Shown one piece after another: positions 31,462 to 42,384 of a DNA stretch of 64,000 bases. The DNA is taken from the NCBI GenBank assembly GCA_004764695.1, contig SMSO01000025.1:1783102-1847101 (forward strand), in the 5' to 3' direction. This stretch comes from Schizochytrium sp. TIO01 (Eukaryota > Sar > Bigyra > Thraustochytrida > Thraustochytriidae). The stretch's first letter is position 1, and each line of letters begins with the position of its first letter. The position numbers were made by a program, and so were the translations under genes. Under the pieces are notes generated by a model that saw only the letters and a list, made by a program, of their open reading frames with translations, had not been told where the DNA came from and did not search any database.

Positions 31462-34104
31462 ATGAAGGTAAGGCGGCTGGGTATTAGCAGCCATGTGCCT
31501 AGAATACAGAATGCTAGTTGCTTGTTCACAGCTTTTCATAATAATATTATCTTTACGTTCTTATTGGCATGGATCTTCACAGCAGTAGAATCAGCCAGTG
31601 TCATAGAGGATTGCTCAAGTATCGGGCGAACATATTGCTCAACCTATCTAAATTGCTACTGGAGTTCAGAAAGTGGAGTTTGTCTGCAAAAGACTAATTT
31701 TATATATCCTACGAAATCACCAACACCAGAACCAACTGCAATACTTTCCGATGGAGACTGCTCTCAATATTCTAACATGTGGGACTGTGCGGATTATATG
31801 GATTGCGAGTGGAGCTCCAGCAAAGTTGCTTGTGTTGCAAAACCACCTACGCCGAGGCCTACCGCTTTTCCAACAGTAGCGCCAACACCTGAGCCGACAA
31901 ATTCGCCAACGGGGAGCCCGACATTGTTTCCAACAGATTTACCAACTTTATTTCCAACGAATACGCCTACGGCTTTACCAACACATTTCCCTACAGAGTT
32001 GCCAACAACTGCTCCAACTCCTAAGCCGACTGGGTTACCAACTTTATTTCCAACGAATACGCCTACGTCTTTACCAACACGTTTCCCTACAGAGCTGCCA
32101 ACAACTGCTCCAACTCCTAAGCCGACGGAGCTACCAACTTTGTTTCCCTCCAAATCTCCAACAAAGAATCCAACAAACCAACCTTCAGAGGCACCGTTCA
32201 CTACAACTAAAGTCCCGACAAAGCAACCTACATTGTATCCTACAAAAGCACCTACGCTAGAACCCACATATTTCCCTACATTCTCGCCAACTGCATTTCC
32301 CACCATGATACCTACAACACCAAATCCAACTCAGTCTCCTACCTGGTCACCCTTTGCCGATATTTCTCAGTCAGGTGCTGTGGACCTTTTCTCGATTGAT
32401 GAAGCATCAACACATCGATCAATTCTGGGATTTGAAACAACAGTGAATGCAAGTCTTGTGTTATTGGGCTTTGAAAAGGCTTTAAAAACTGTTGACCTAT
32501 ATCAACTTTACGGAAATACATCAAACATAGAGGGATTGCTACAAAGTCAGGTGTTGGTTTCACTGCATAATATAAGTACGAATGATACAACAAATGATCC
32601 TCTTATAATTGCGCAAAACTACCTTTGCGCAGATCCAACTGTTGCGTCATGCACAGTAGAGGGACCTGACTCCGACATTCGAAGAGTCTTGAGTACTCAA
32701 GATTTACAACCATTATGGTGGTCACGCGTTCTGAGACAGTCGGATTTCATGAATGCTGCCACTGCCAACATTGCAAGCAGAAGTGAATTCCCCTATATTA
32801 TTACTGTTTCAGAGTATGCATCAGCATATTTTTTAGTCCAAGTTTACGAAAATACTTCTCAGGCGAGTTTCGATATGCAGGTTTCAAGTCAGGCGTTTTC
32901 GTCTTTCATGCAGAACTTTACTGAGGAATTTGGAAGGGCTACAGGAGTGGACATCTTTAGTGTGTTTTTAAGTTCTAACTTGTGTTTCAATGTCACATGC
33001 CAGAACAATGGAACGTGCCAGGAAATAGATAACGAAGCTTCATGTCAATGCATTTCTGCTTTCTCAGGTGAATTATGCGAAATACAGACCGCTACATCGA
33101 CCACGCCTATAAGTATTGGAGTTTGGATCATTCTTGCGATCGGAGTTATTGTTGTTCCTGGTCTCATTATCGCCGAATATCGCAGAAGGAAGAATGGCCA
33201 GGGTTCGTTTTCAAAACGTAGTGCGAAGATTGCAGATGCAGACATATATAGAAAAAGATCTGTATTACCTCCTCAGCCCAGAGCTGGGCCAAAGTGTTTC
33301 GATGATAAGAAAGAAGCTACTTCTCAACCAAGAAATCTGCCAAGACAAGCTGAAAACAATCAAAAGATTGTTCAGGAGTCACTAAAAGAAAGCTTACACT
33401 CTTCTTTGAGTAGTTTCGAGAGTATCAAAGCACCAAGCAACAGATCTCAAAATGATAAGAGCCCAAGTGATTCTAGTAACAACCTCCAAACCCATGAGAC
33501 TAGCAATGAACAATCCCCACTTTCTTTTGGTAATGAAATGAGGGAGGTGAGGGACTCAAAAGAAAAGTCATTGAATTCGTCACAGTCAGGCGATTGCTTC
33601 AAATCAGCACGGATTCAACCAGTGATGAGTATAAGCCCACCAAGCCTCCAGCTTCCTACACTTATAGTTAAAGCTGAAACCCGCGACTTTGTTGATCTCG
33701 ACCCTCCTCGTCATTCCTTTGGAACTCCGGTTTCTTCAAGCGTGAATGATGGAGGAGGTTTTCATCCACCTCCCAAGCCATTTTTGCCAAATTTGAAGCA
33801 CACTCACTCTGCGAAGTTCTCTTCAATCAAAGCCACACCATCCGCTATGAATATGATTCTTGGCATTTCACAAAATTCTTCGAAAGCTGGCGACAATTAT
33901 GATGAAGACGAAAGTCCCTCGCAGAGGTCAATCCCCACTGCAAAGGAAGCAAAAGGGTTTGCAAAGGGCAAATTAGACAAGTCCAAAAGTAGTGATGCAT
34001 CAGCGTCAAAACATCACGCAGTAAGAGTTATTCCAGTTCAAGAAATAGAAATCGTAGATGGTGTCTTAGAAACAGAGGATTTGAGCATTAACAGTAAGAC
34101 CTAA
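31462..34104 (+). CDS. large single-pass surface protein: Cys modules, PT-repeat stalk, EGF domain, Ser-rich tail
   Basis: 880 aa, family not recognised. From ATG 31462: about 30 polar residues, a hydrophobic signal-like segment ([16 protein letters not shown]), then two short Cys modules of matching pattern (CxxIGRTYC..YLNCYW..GVC and [10 protein letters not shown]..YMDCEW..VAC). A Thr/Pro stalk of about 170 residues follows, built of PTxxPT units (about 85-290) and containing a 32-residue tandem duplication. A globular region without known domain follows (about 300-505), then one EGF-like domain (about 508-540, [21 protein letters not shown]), a membrane helix (about 549-573, [19 protein letters not shown]) and a 300-residue Ser/Lys-rich cytosolic tail with PPP motifs. 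It looks like an adhesin or cell-surface receptor. The start is uncertain, since the signal-like segment lies 30 residues in. Confidence 0.8.
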   Translation: MKVRRLGISSHVPRIQNASCLFTAFHNNIIFTFLLAWIFTAVESASVIEDCSSIGRTYCSTYLNCYWSSESGVCLQKTNFIYPTKSPTPEPTAILSDGDCSQYSNMWDCADYMDCEWSSSKVACVAKPPTPRPTAFPTVAPTPEPTNSPTGSPTLFPTDLPTLFPTNTPTALPTHFPTELPTTAPTPKPTGLPTLFPTNTPTSLPTRFPTELPTTAPTPKPTELPTLFPSKSPTKNPTNQPSEAPFTTTKVPTKQPTLYPTKAPTLEPTYFPTFSPTAFPTMIPTTPNPTQSPTWSPFADISQSGAVDLFSIDEASTHRSILGFETTVNASLVLLGFEKALKTVDLYQLYGNTSNIEGLLQSQVLVSLHNISTNDTTNDPLIIAQNYLCADPTVASCTVEGPDSDIRRVLSTQDLQPLWWSRVLRQSDFMNAATANIASRSEFPYIITVSEYASAYFLVQVYENTSQASFDMQVSSQAFSSFMQNFTEEFGRATGVDIFSVFLSSNLCFNVTCQNNGTCQEIDNEASCQCISAFSGELCEIQTATSTTPISIGVWIILAIGVIVVPGLIIAEYRRRKNGQGSFSKRSAKIADADIYRKRSVLPPQPRAGPKCFDDKKEATSQPRNLPRQAENNQKIVQESLKESLHSSLSSFESIKAPSNRSQNDKSPSDSSNNLQTHETSNEQSPLSFGNEMREVRDSKEKSLNSSQSGDCFKSARIQPVMSISPPSLQLPTLIVKAETRDFVDLDPPRHSFGTPVSSSVNDGGGFHPPPKPFLPNLKHTHSAKFSSIKATPSAMNMILGISQNSSKAGDNYDEDESPSQRSIPTAKEAKGFAKGKLDKSKSSDASASKHHAVRVIPVQEIEIVDGVLETEDLSINSKT
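31939..32130. repeat. 96-bp tandem duplication inside the PT-repeat stalk
   Basis: Copy 1 31939-32034 and copy 2 32035-32130 differ at only a few bases and keep the reading frame (96 = 3 x 32). Each encodes [29 protein letters not shown]. Confidence 0.92.
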
Positions 34105-35682
34105 AACTAATTGAGGTTTCTTTTCTAGTTTGGCCACGTCTGCAGACGTTTCTGTGGTCGTCTGCTGTCCTATACTTTTTTCTTTTTCTTTTTTAAATCT
34201 AAAGTAAGCGTGGAGGAGTTGTTGACAATAGATTCTACGTTATCCCAAATGATATGTGTGGCTAATGTTTTCTTCGATTTTTCTTGAAGCAATGCCCGCC
34301 TTCATCAGTGTTTCTTTCTTGAGGGAAGTTCTTGAGTTTCTGTAAAAGTTAAGTTGTGTTCTTGTATTCCCTTGTCTGAATACACTAGGATTTACAACCT
34401 AGATCACATTTATATGACAAAAGTTAAACAAAGTAAATATCTGGCAGATTTTGTTGAGCAGGCGAAAGTCTAGCTTTAAATGAGCCCTCCTGAATTTGCT
34501 TTTTAGTATGGTAGCATTAATTAATTAATCATGACTTCTCGTGTCACATATTAATTTTTATTTTAAGTTTAAAAAAATAAATAAAATATATATAGAGAGA
34601 GAAAACACTTCTATGCCCTCATGACAAGCGGTCTTGTCATGTTTAAACAAACGACGTGAGATCAAACGAAAGCTTTCAGTAATATTAACTAGTGGGCCAA
34701 GAAGTCCTGGGACGCGTAACACCTTCTATATTCTTCTTCAGCCCAAGAGAAATGGGAATTAGTAGCAGGTATTCTGCTCCAGCGCTCGCTCTTTCTGGAG
34801 GAACTCTACGAGAAACAGACTATCGAAGCACTACGAGTAAATTAAAAGTGCAGAAATTCTGGTACCTACTATTACCCGCTCCTAGTCGCACTTAATGCTA
34901 TGCACTAAAGTCTCTCGTTTTGTTATATTTACGATATACAATTTCTCTTTTAAACTTATGAAAGCATTTTCAATGTTCGCCTCAACAAAAACATAGGAGA
35001 ATACCTTTATATATATATATATGTAGAGAGTAGGGTATATTTAAAATGATGTAAATGCATTATATTTGATTCGCTGAAAGTCGAATGAATGATAAATGAA
35101 GGAAAGAAGGAAAGCATAACTAAATGAATAGTAAGACCAGCAAACGTGGAACAGCGATCAATCAATCGATCGATCAATCAGTCGATCAATTCCGATTCGG
35201 AGGGTTAAGTCTGATCTGCAGCAGCACAACAGCAGGGAAGGTAGGTAGGCAATGGAATGCATCAGTCTCTGCAAGCATGCCCAACGCGGTCGGGACTATA
35301 TGCGGCGGGAGAGTCACTCACGGCGGACGGCGCGGACGAATTCGGAGGTTCGGACGACTTGAGGCATCGTCGTCCACCATATATTATATAAATGTAATAC
35401 CTTCGGAACGTGCCATTGGGATGCCGATTTATGCTGGTAACTCAAAAGGCTGAAGCAAATGCGAAATAAGGTGGGCTCAGGCTTTAAAGGGCAAAGTCTA
35501 GTAGCGCGGAAGAAGACTAACGAGTGCAGTTGGAGTTTCGTGGGCTGTGTTCATTTTGCTTTCTGTGTCTCCTTGGCTTTTACTGTGGTGATTTCGTGAA
35601 TTTTGCCTGGATAAACGAATTCGTTGGATTTGGACATATCTTGCAGGAAAACCATTTTAGTCCTGAAGAAACGTATATCAAG
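34105..35682. other. gene-free spacer with AT-rich and ATCA repeats
   Basis: About 1.6 kb upstream of the anamorsin gene. It contains ATTA units near 34516-34530, a TA run at about 35011-35022 and ATCA/ATCG units at 35157-35191. The frame at 35124-35453 lacks protein character. The frame of anamorsin exon 1 is open upstream to 35524, but its first likely ATG is at 35683; a TTTTAG at 35660 may be the end of a 5' UTR intron. Confidence 0.4.
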
Positions 35683-36687
35683 ATGCTTGACGCTTCTATG
35701 AACATTGTGCTTGCCGTAGGCCGCATCGCGGACCTTAGCAACGAGACAAAGGCTCTTTTGGAGAACAAGCGCGTGCTTTCTGTTCCTGATGCCGAACTTG
35801 GTAAGTTTTCGAAATAAGGACAAGGCAAAACTCATCTGGGGTATCTGCTAGAAACCATTGACCTTTTGGTGAAGATGACCGGGCGAGGTCTGAAGCAGGT
35901 TGAGTTTTCATTTAGATGAGGCTTGCACTGCATAAATGGAGGTGAGGCTAACAACTATGCTGTCAATGTGAACGATGCTGCTATTGTTTTTCGGGATTTT
36001 CTTATTAATGTGGACTCTATAGTGCGTGACACAATCCAGGAAGCTCAATACTTTGATGCAGCAGTGCTTACTGCTACCGCTTGCCTTGATGGTGCAGCTG
36101 ACGCCGCTGTCCGCCGCCTTCGCCCGGGTGCTAAGGTGATTGTCGATGGTGCCGAGGGCGACCACGTTGTCTCTGTCAAGGGTATTCTCCTCATGTGTGG
36201 ATTTGTTGACACCACCGAGAGTGGATCTTGCCTCGTTGCTCAAAAGCCCTCCTTCGAGGCCAAAGGTGTGCCTTTGAAGAAGCCTGCAGCCAGCGACAGT
36301 AACAAGGCAGCTGTCTGGAAGCTTATGGCCAATGATCTTGACGAGGACCATGAACTTGCAGATGAGGATGCCCTTTTGGCTGGGGATGAAGTCCCTGTGA
36401 AGGCTGACCCTGCCGAGTGCGGCCCTGCCGACTCAAACGGCAAGAAGCGTGCCTGCAAGAATTGCTCATGTGGTCTTAAGGAGATTCAGGAGGCCGAGGA
36501 GAAGGGCAATGGCGCCGTTGCTCAACCGAACGCTTCCGCCTGCGGTAACTGCGCAAAGGGCGACGCGTTTCGTTGTGCTTCCTGCCCCTACCTTGGTCTT
36601 CCTACATTTGAGGCAGGTACCAAGCCCCCTATCGAGGTTCGCGAGGACGGTACCAAGGTTCTTCTCAACATGGGCAACGATATCTAA
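35683..36687 (+). CDS. CIAPIN1: anamorsin / Dre2, cytosolic Fe-S assembly protein
   Basis: Model: join(35683..35800,35921..36687), 294 aa. Anamorsin passes electrons from Tah18/NDOR1 to the cytosolic iron-sulfur assembly machinery. The C-terminal CIAPIN1 domain is complete: WKLMANDLDED..LADEDALL, the [2Fe-2S] motif C-x11-CKNCSC, and CGNCAKGDAFRCASCPY, the CxxC-x7-CxxC motif, followed by LGLPTFEAG. The N-terminal methyltransferase-like domain is diverged. Exon 1 ends in CTTG|GTAAGT. Using the AG at 35919-35920 as acceptor keeps the frame (GLHCINGGEA), though TTTTCATTTAG five bases earlier has a better pyrimidine tract and would shift frame. An in-frame TGA at 35917 excludes intron retention. 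The start may be further upstream if there is a 5' exon. Confidence 0.85.
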
Positions 36688-37032
36688 AGTTCTTCGCGAT
36701 AGTTCACTTCACCTTTTTGATTGGTTTCGGCCATTTCCTCTATGTCTCTGCGGACTTGCAAATGTAGTTGCTAAATGCTCTTTCTTCGTTACAAAGTTGA
36801 CACAACACACAAGGGCAACAACAAAACGTACAAAACGTGAGAAAGGAAAGACTCATGTGGCATACATTTTGTAAGAGATCCGTGACATATCCATCCAAGT
36901 CCTTGTCAAAATGCATGCATCATAAACTCGTATAGGTTTTCATTTTTTACTTTCTTTTTTTTTTTCCGCTGAAAATTACAAATAAAGCTAATCCTTTTGC
37001 AGGAGCCATCAAATGTTGAAATTACATTAATA
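36688..37032. other. convergent 3' spacer
   Basis: This 345-base spacer lies between the ends of the anamorsin and PH-like genes. It is AT-rich, with a pyrimidine run near 36946-36966 and AATAAA at 36980. Nothing else is seen. Confidence 0.4.
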
Positions 37033-39175
37033 TCAAATCAACAGCACGGACTGCTCCTTTATGGCGCGTTCTTTTCGCATCTCAAGAGAGTCGATAGCGC
37101 ATCGCAATTCTTCTATTATGCCGATTGAAATTCGATTAAGAACAACAATTTGCTTGAATTGCACCGCTCCCATGGGTACATCACCAAGACTGCTATAAAA
37201 GTCAGGTTTAAACAAGTAGTACCGTAACTCCTCTTCGCTGTTGTCAAGAATATGGTCTAATACGCGATAGCTTCCTAAAACCAGCACTTGAAGTAAGCGT
37301 GCATGCTGATAGATGCGCACAGCAAACGATCCGAGAGATCTTTTCAGAATATGGGTCTCGCCCTCGTTCTGTTTTTCACGTTTCCTGGTCATGTCTTTCC
37401 TTTTTTGCTTCTTTTCTTTCTTGGGGCTATATGCGAGTACTAAAGATTGCCAACTCTCTATAAGCTCTACAAACCGTCGCACCACTTTGATTAATGCATG
37501 GCGTGTAAACTCCGATCCAGCTTTACTTAATTGAGTAGCTAGTGTTTCGGAGACTACAGCTCGGGATCTTCCTTGCCAGATCGCCAATGTAACTACATTA
37601 TCAAGTTCTAAAAGCACTGCCACTTGGTACTCTGAGATCGCTCGCAATATATCACCTCCGCCTCCGGCAACATGTTTCCCCCCAGCTGAATGTGATGCAC
37701 TCTCATCATTGGCTGGAAAGTTATCGTCGAAGACTTCTGGCGGGTGATATTCCTTGTTAGACCTCTTCATGCCGTTTCTCTGTTGCTCTTTACTGGACAT
37801 GGAGCTTGGTGTCATCTTGTAGTATGACGTTTCTTCTGTATCTTCATCGGGCAGACTCTCGTCATCCGAAGATGACGATTCACTATCAGAATCCCAATGA
37901 CTAGGAGGACTTTGCTGCTGTTGTTGCTGCTGGTAGCGTTGTTGATACGACGAGTAAGATGCGTATGATGCTACACTAGAGATGCTTGAACGCCGCCTCC
38001 CCCGTTCAGACGGAGGTTCTAAAGCAGAATCAGGAGCTGCAGCAGCACGTTCTCGAGCGGTCTGCAAATGATGTAGAACCCTAGTTACTCCTTGTGCATC
38101 GTATTGGATAGATAAAGTTTGCAAGAGTTCTACAAATGTCAATGGGTTTGGTGTTAGCACATTGCTGCGATCCACTACTGTCTGAGAATTAAAAAGCATA
38201 CAATGGAAAAGGCGGAGGATGGCACAAACATAGACGAGTTGTTGAAATCGATTCTGGAATGAAACTTTCCCGCATGCAATAGGGACGCCAACAACAAGGC
38301 CTACATTTGCGATAAAGGCTGCATCATGCTTGTCTGCATCTTGCGTTAGGTTAGAAGTACGGCCACGAGGTGGCAATCGGTTCGCTTGAAGTTCATTCAA
38401 TAAATGTTGTAACAAGCCTGGGATAGTAAAGAACAAACGCTTTAATTCTCGGTCATGAAGTGCCGCATCAGCAAGCTCATTGATACTTTGTAAAACAGCT
38501 TCCGAGTTTGAAGTTTGACGTGACATAATGTCTGCTGAGATATCCATATAGAGGTCATGCATCAGGCTTTCGGACCCGTCGGGATCTAGGCGTACTTCGA
38601 TGGGAACCCCGGTGCAAAGACGAATAAGTAAACTTGTCCAAGCGCTTTCTATCTGATTCAACAATAAGCTCCCTTTTCCCAAGCTGCAAGTTCAACCGAT
38701 CGACGTTTTTTTCCAACTAGATAGCAGATCTCAAAATGACGAACAGTCTTATTTATCTCATCTTCGACAAAAATCTCTGATCGTTTCTGCAAAGATGTCA
38801 CTGAAATGATATCCTTAAGCATAATCGGTAAATGAGCGCCTTCTCCTGCCCAGATGTTTCGTTTCGGTTCTTGCCGACTGTAATCAAGTATGAATAAAAC
38901 CGCCTCTGTTAAAAGTACAACTCGATGAAACTTCTTTTCTGCCTTGTTATCTCCATCCTGAATTACCTCTGCTGCAGCTTCATAGTACCGTAAGGAATCA
39001 TAGACCTGGTCGCCTAGTGCCTATGCATTCGAAGTTAAGCGCACGAATATCTTCATCGTTAGTTGAACTGGAGAGAATACATGCCATGCATTTTTTAACC
39101 TACCTTGCGAAAGCGCCCCGGGTCTAAGAAAAACCCATTTCGAACGCTTTTGCTGCCTCCTGCTATTCGTGACAT
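37033..39175 (-). CDS. large hypothetical protein with possible PH-like N-terminus, one frame break
   Basis: I do not recognise the family. Model: complement(join(37033..39020,39104..39175)). Exon 1 starts MSRIAGGSKSVRNGFF; the donor is GTAGGT at 39103 and the acceptor ATGCATAG ends at 39021. Exon 2 opens with YYEAAAEVIQDGD and FHRVVLLTEAVLFILDYSRQ, a strand pattern suggestive of a PH-like fold that would end with the helix NQIESAWTSLLIRL. The frame shifts between 38691 and 38658: upstream reads ..RSVELAAWEKG, downstream LLLNQIESAWTS. Adding one base (for example in TTGGG at 38682-38678) joins them and makes 687 codons. Later come a poly-Gln run, an acidic Ser stretch (SDSESSSSDDESLPDEDTEE) and a Lys/Arg-rich patch. 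A helical C-terminus ends the protein. The role is unknown. Confidence 0.6.
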
Positions 39176-40494
39176 GATCTACACCTCAGGCATTCACGTT
39201 TGTTTATGTGATGTTGCAGCAAAATTTGCACATATCACACAAAGAACTTAATGAGGTAACAGAAGACAGATTTCTCTTTAACCCAGACTTATAAGCAGGG
39301 CGTTTGAAGGGTTTGTATCACTTTCTTTACAGTGCTTCACCGGGCTCTACCTCGCCTTGACGAATCAAGGGTTGGTGATGATAGTACTGTACTTTTATTG
39401 ATAGACGGTGTCATCTTAGTAAGTACGCACCCTAGCGCTGTATTCTCGTTCTCGTTTCCCACCTTGTTTCCTTTAATCCAAAAAAATCTCTTTTCCTCCC
39501 TTTCAGTTGTTTTGTTTATTTAAGCTCCTCGTTCTTTTCCTATTCGTAACGGAATATGTTCTTTGATTAGTACTAAGACATGAATAGTCTCAACACTCTC
39601 GTTACTCTAGCCAGTCATAGGCCATCCCTATCAATCCTTCGACTTGGAAAAGATATCAGTCCTAACGAGGGATAGCCTTCGACTAGTGAAACTAAAGCTG
39701 ATCATGCCGTGGATAGCTAGCTACTAACTAGGTAAGCACTAGTTTTAATAAGCAGGACGACAAGTTTCGTGTCTGAAAACGTTAGAAACAATTCTGCAAG
39801 AATGATATGGTCTTTTCCGACGAAGAATTAAAATTCATCATGAAGTTGTTGATATTCTCGAAGAAGACAGCACAGAACGCATACTCTTCTACAGGGGAGA
39901 TCTTGGTTTATTGCGAGTGGTTTCACATTTGTGTTTCTACTTATTCTGTTACTTAACCAGGTTTCACGCTTTCATGGCCATCCTCAGCTCAACATCCTGT
40001 GCAAAGCACAAATGTTACTACTTTGCCAGTAAACCCATATTTGTGTTGGGTAGATAAAACGCCAAATTATTGAGTGACTCACTTCCTTCTCTCCAAGGCA
40101 TTTGAATAAGGCAATATCATCTGTAGGTAGGCAACCCTCCCACCAAGCATGGCTGCCCAGGTACTCAATCAACAACCCGAACGAAAGAGTACAACCGTTG
40201 AACGCGGAATTCCGGGATCTCGATGCACCATAGTAAACCTTGCTATGCTAGACGAAGATCCTGGAGTTGGCAGGGCTAAGGAAAGGAGTATACACTGCTA
40301 GATGCTAACTGACTCACATGTGACCATCAACGAGGCCCTTCTCGAGTTAACAGGAACTGGTAAGACTATATGATGGGATATAGGGATGTCAAACAACAGC
40401 AGCAAATAGCAGAGGATGCAGCAAAACCCCATTTTTGAAGTGCTTGTGGAGCTGGTCAATTAGCAAAACAAGTTATTGCCTCTGGTGGACAAAA
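39176..40494. other. divergent gene-free spacer
   Basis: This 1.3-kb spacer lies between the PH-like gene (-) and the sulfotransferase (+). Only short frames are present. I see no repeat or RNA gene. The sulfotransferase frame is open from 40435, but its first ATG is at 40495. Confidence 0.4.
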
Positions 40495-42162
40495 ATGGGC
40501 CGCAAGAACATATCAAGGTCAGAGAGCCGCCTACAGCGTTATCCTGACAAGAAAAAACTGGCGGGCTCGAGCAATGCTGGGACTAGTAGTGGCAGCGTCC
40601 CAGCCGAAACTGCACAAAATCAAGACGGGGCACGAACACTCTCATTCGACCTGAACACAAACACACCATATAAAGAGAGGATTCTGGAGGGACCAGGTTG
40701 TTCTCAAGACAAACTAGATCCTGATCATAATCTTTCACAAAACTCTAGTGGACAGACCACACTTGGCGCAGTTTTGAAAGACGCTGGTGTCAGAAGAGAG
40801 CTCACAAGCTGCCGCTGGTTGCTCATTTATACAATTTGCACTATTTACATCTCTGTATTTGCTTTTCACGGCATTCCAGAAAATTGGCGAGGCTCCTTGG
40901 AACATAACGAAGGCCGGTACGGAATCTACACGCAAATGCAGCAGAGCATTCCTGTAGAACCTAGTAGTAGCAGTAATGAGGACCATGGAGACAGTAAAAT
41001 TCATATTGAGGATCTTAAAGATGAGACCACTAATTCTAAAGATGGGAATATCAATGAAATCCCCAATGCACATGAAATTTCGCTCACTAATATGCAGCGA
41101 GATAATCCGGCCCATGTCAAAGCATGCGAACAAGCCAGTGCACTTGCAGCACTCGAAGGTATTCATCAGTTTGATGTCAGCACAGAGGGCCTACTACCTC
41201 CACTCGTGTTTGGTGGTATCGGCGATTCTGGTACTCGAGCTATTGCCTACCTTGCTACACAGCTGGGTGTCTGGATGGGAAGATATGGTACCACAGTAAG
41301 AAAAGATTCTCGCGATTCAAGGCTTTTTATAAATGGCTTCGATACCTTGGTTTGTGGAGGAGATAGTCAATTAGAAAGCGTGCAGCAAAACATCAAGTCA
41401 TTTGTATTTTACAGTAAATCGATCAAAGCTTGCAACTCCTTAGGATATGATCGAGATTGTGTTCAAGATGGTGAGGTTTGGTCACAAGGTGTACAATGGA
41501 CCACTTCACTTCTACAAACGCTTGCTGATGATACAAAAACGTATGCCACACTTAAAACCACCAAAGGCATGTATCCATTTGGTCTGTGGGGATTTAAGCA
41601 TCCTCGAGCGTCATTTGTTTTGCCATACATTAATTTTGTTACAAGCAACAGATTCAAGTACGTTCATATCGTGCGAGATGGCCGAGACATTGCTGCGGGC
41701 GATAATCAGTACTTTTTTAACTCGATTTGTAAAAAGTACCACACAGATGATTCCTCTCTATGTGACGATACTTTGGTCAACAAAATTGAATTATGGAGTC
41801 GACTTAATCTTGATGTCCTTTCCTGGGGCCGCCAGCATTTGCGCCCTGAGCAGTTCCTTGTTGTAAGAATTGAAGACTTTGTGCTCGGTGACCCTGCATG
41901 CTTTTGGCGTCTCGCTAATTTTACAGGAACTTCGAAAGAACGAGCACAAATCACTATTGCAAAATCCGTTCGGCTCTTCACTGTTAAGCGGAGTCGTTAT
42001 TTTGGCTTGAAGTATACGGCCTCGCAAGTAGAGGAATACTCAAATGCTCTTGATAAAAATCCCTACATTGGACGTGCATTTAAAGCTCTTGGCTATGGCA
42101 TCCGGCCTTGGAGGCCAGAAGGCCCTTGCACTCAAATACCTACGTTTGGATTTGATACGTAA
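40495..42162 (+). CDS. type II membrane sulfotransferase, probably Golgi
   Basis: A 555-aa protein with the layout of Golgi carbohydrate or protein sulfotransferases. It has a cytosolic N-terminus (about 1-106), one signal-anchor helix (about 107-128, WLLIYTICTIYISVFAF), a variable acidic stem, and a lumenal catalytic domain. FGGIGDSGTRAIAYLATQLG near 239 fits the 5'-phosphosulfate-binding loop, although the usual Lys/Arg of GxxxSGTT is not obvious. KYVHIVRDGRDIAAGDNQYFF near 387-405 fits the 3'-phosphate-binding strand-helix (RDxRD). RIEDF and W..LN-type segments follow. It would transfer sulfate from PAPS to a glycan or protein. The acceptor is unknown. Intronless. Converges with the lipase gene 222 bases away. 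Confidence 0.8.
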   Translation: MGRKNISRSESRLQRYPDKKKLAGSSNAGTSSGSVPAETAQNQDGARTLSFDLNTNTPYKERILEGPGCSQDKLDPDHNLSQNSSGQTTLGAVLKDAGVRRELTSCRWLLIYTICTIYISVFAFHGIPENWRGSLEHNEGRYGIYTQMQQSIPVEPSSSSNEDHGDSKIHIEDLKDETTNSKDGNINEIPNAHEISLTNMQRDNPAHVKACEQASALAALEGIHQFDVSTEGLLPPLVFGGIGDSGTRAIAYLATQLGVWMGRYGTTVRKDSRDSRLFINGFDTLVCGGDSQLESVQQNIKSFVFYSKSIKACNSLGYDRDCVQDGEVWSQGVQWTTSLLQTLADDTKTYATLKTTKGMYPFGLWGFKHPRASFVLPYINFVTSNRFKYVHIVRDGRDIAAGDNQYFFNSICKKYHTDDSSLCDDTLVNKIELWSRLNLDVLSWGRQHLRPEQFLVVRIEDFVLGDPACFWRLANFTGTSKERAQITIAKSVRLFTVKRSRYFGLKYTASQVEEYSNALDKNPYIGRAFKALGYGIRPWRPEGPCTQIPTFGFDT

Positions 42163-42384
42163 TCATCCAATCAAAACATTGCTTAGGTCTCGTATTCATA
42201 TACAGAGGTATCAAAGATTTCAATGGATAAGAAAAGCTGTCATCCCACGTTTTATTTGGATTGCTTTTCGACAAGATATGCCCTGCTTTGATTTGACTTA
42301 TAAATCATGATATATGTAAATGTCTTTCTGCTATTCTCTATTAGGGTACATGTAAGGACGTCCATACGGATTATCCTAATTAGC

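Noticed and set aside
31794-32306. 170-codon minus-strand ORF of VGxxVGxx repeats
   Set aside because: It is the exact antisense of the PT-repeat stalk, a known artefact of PT-coding DNA.
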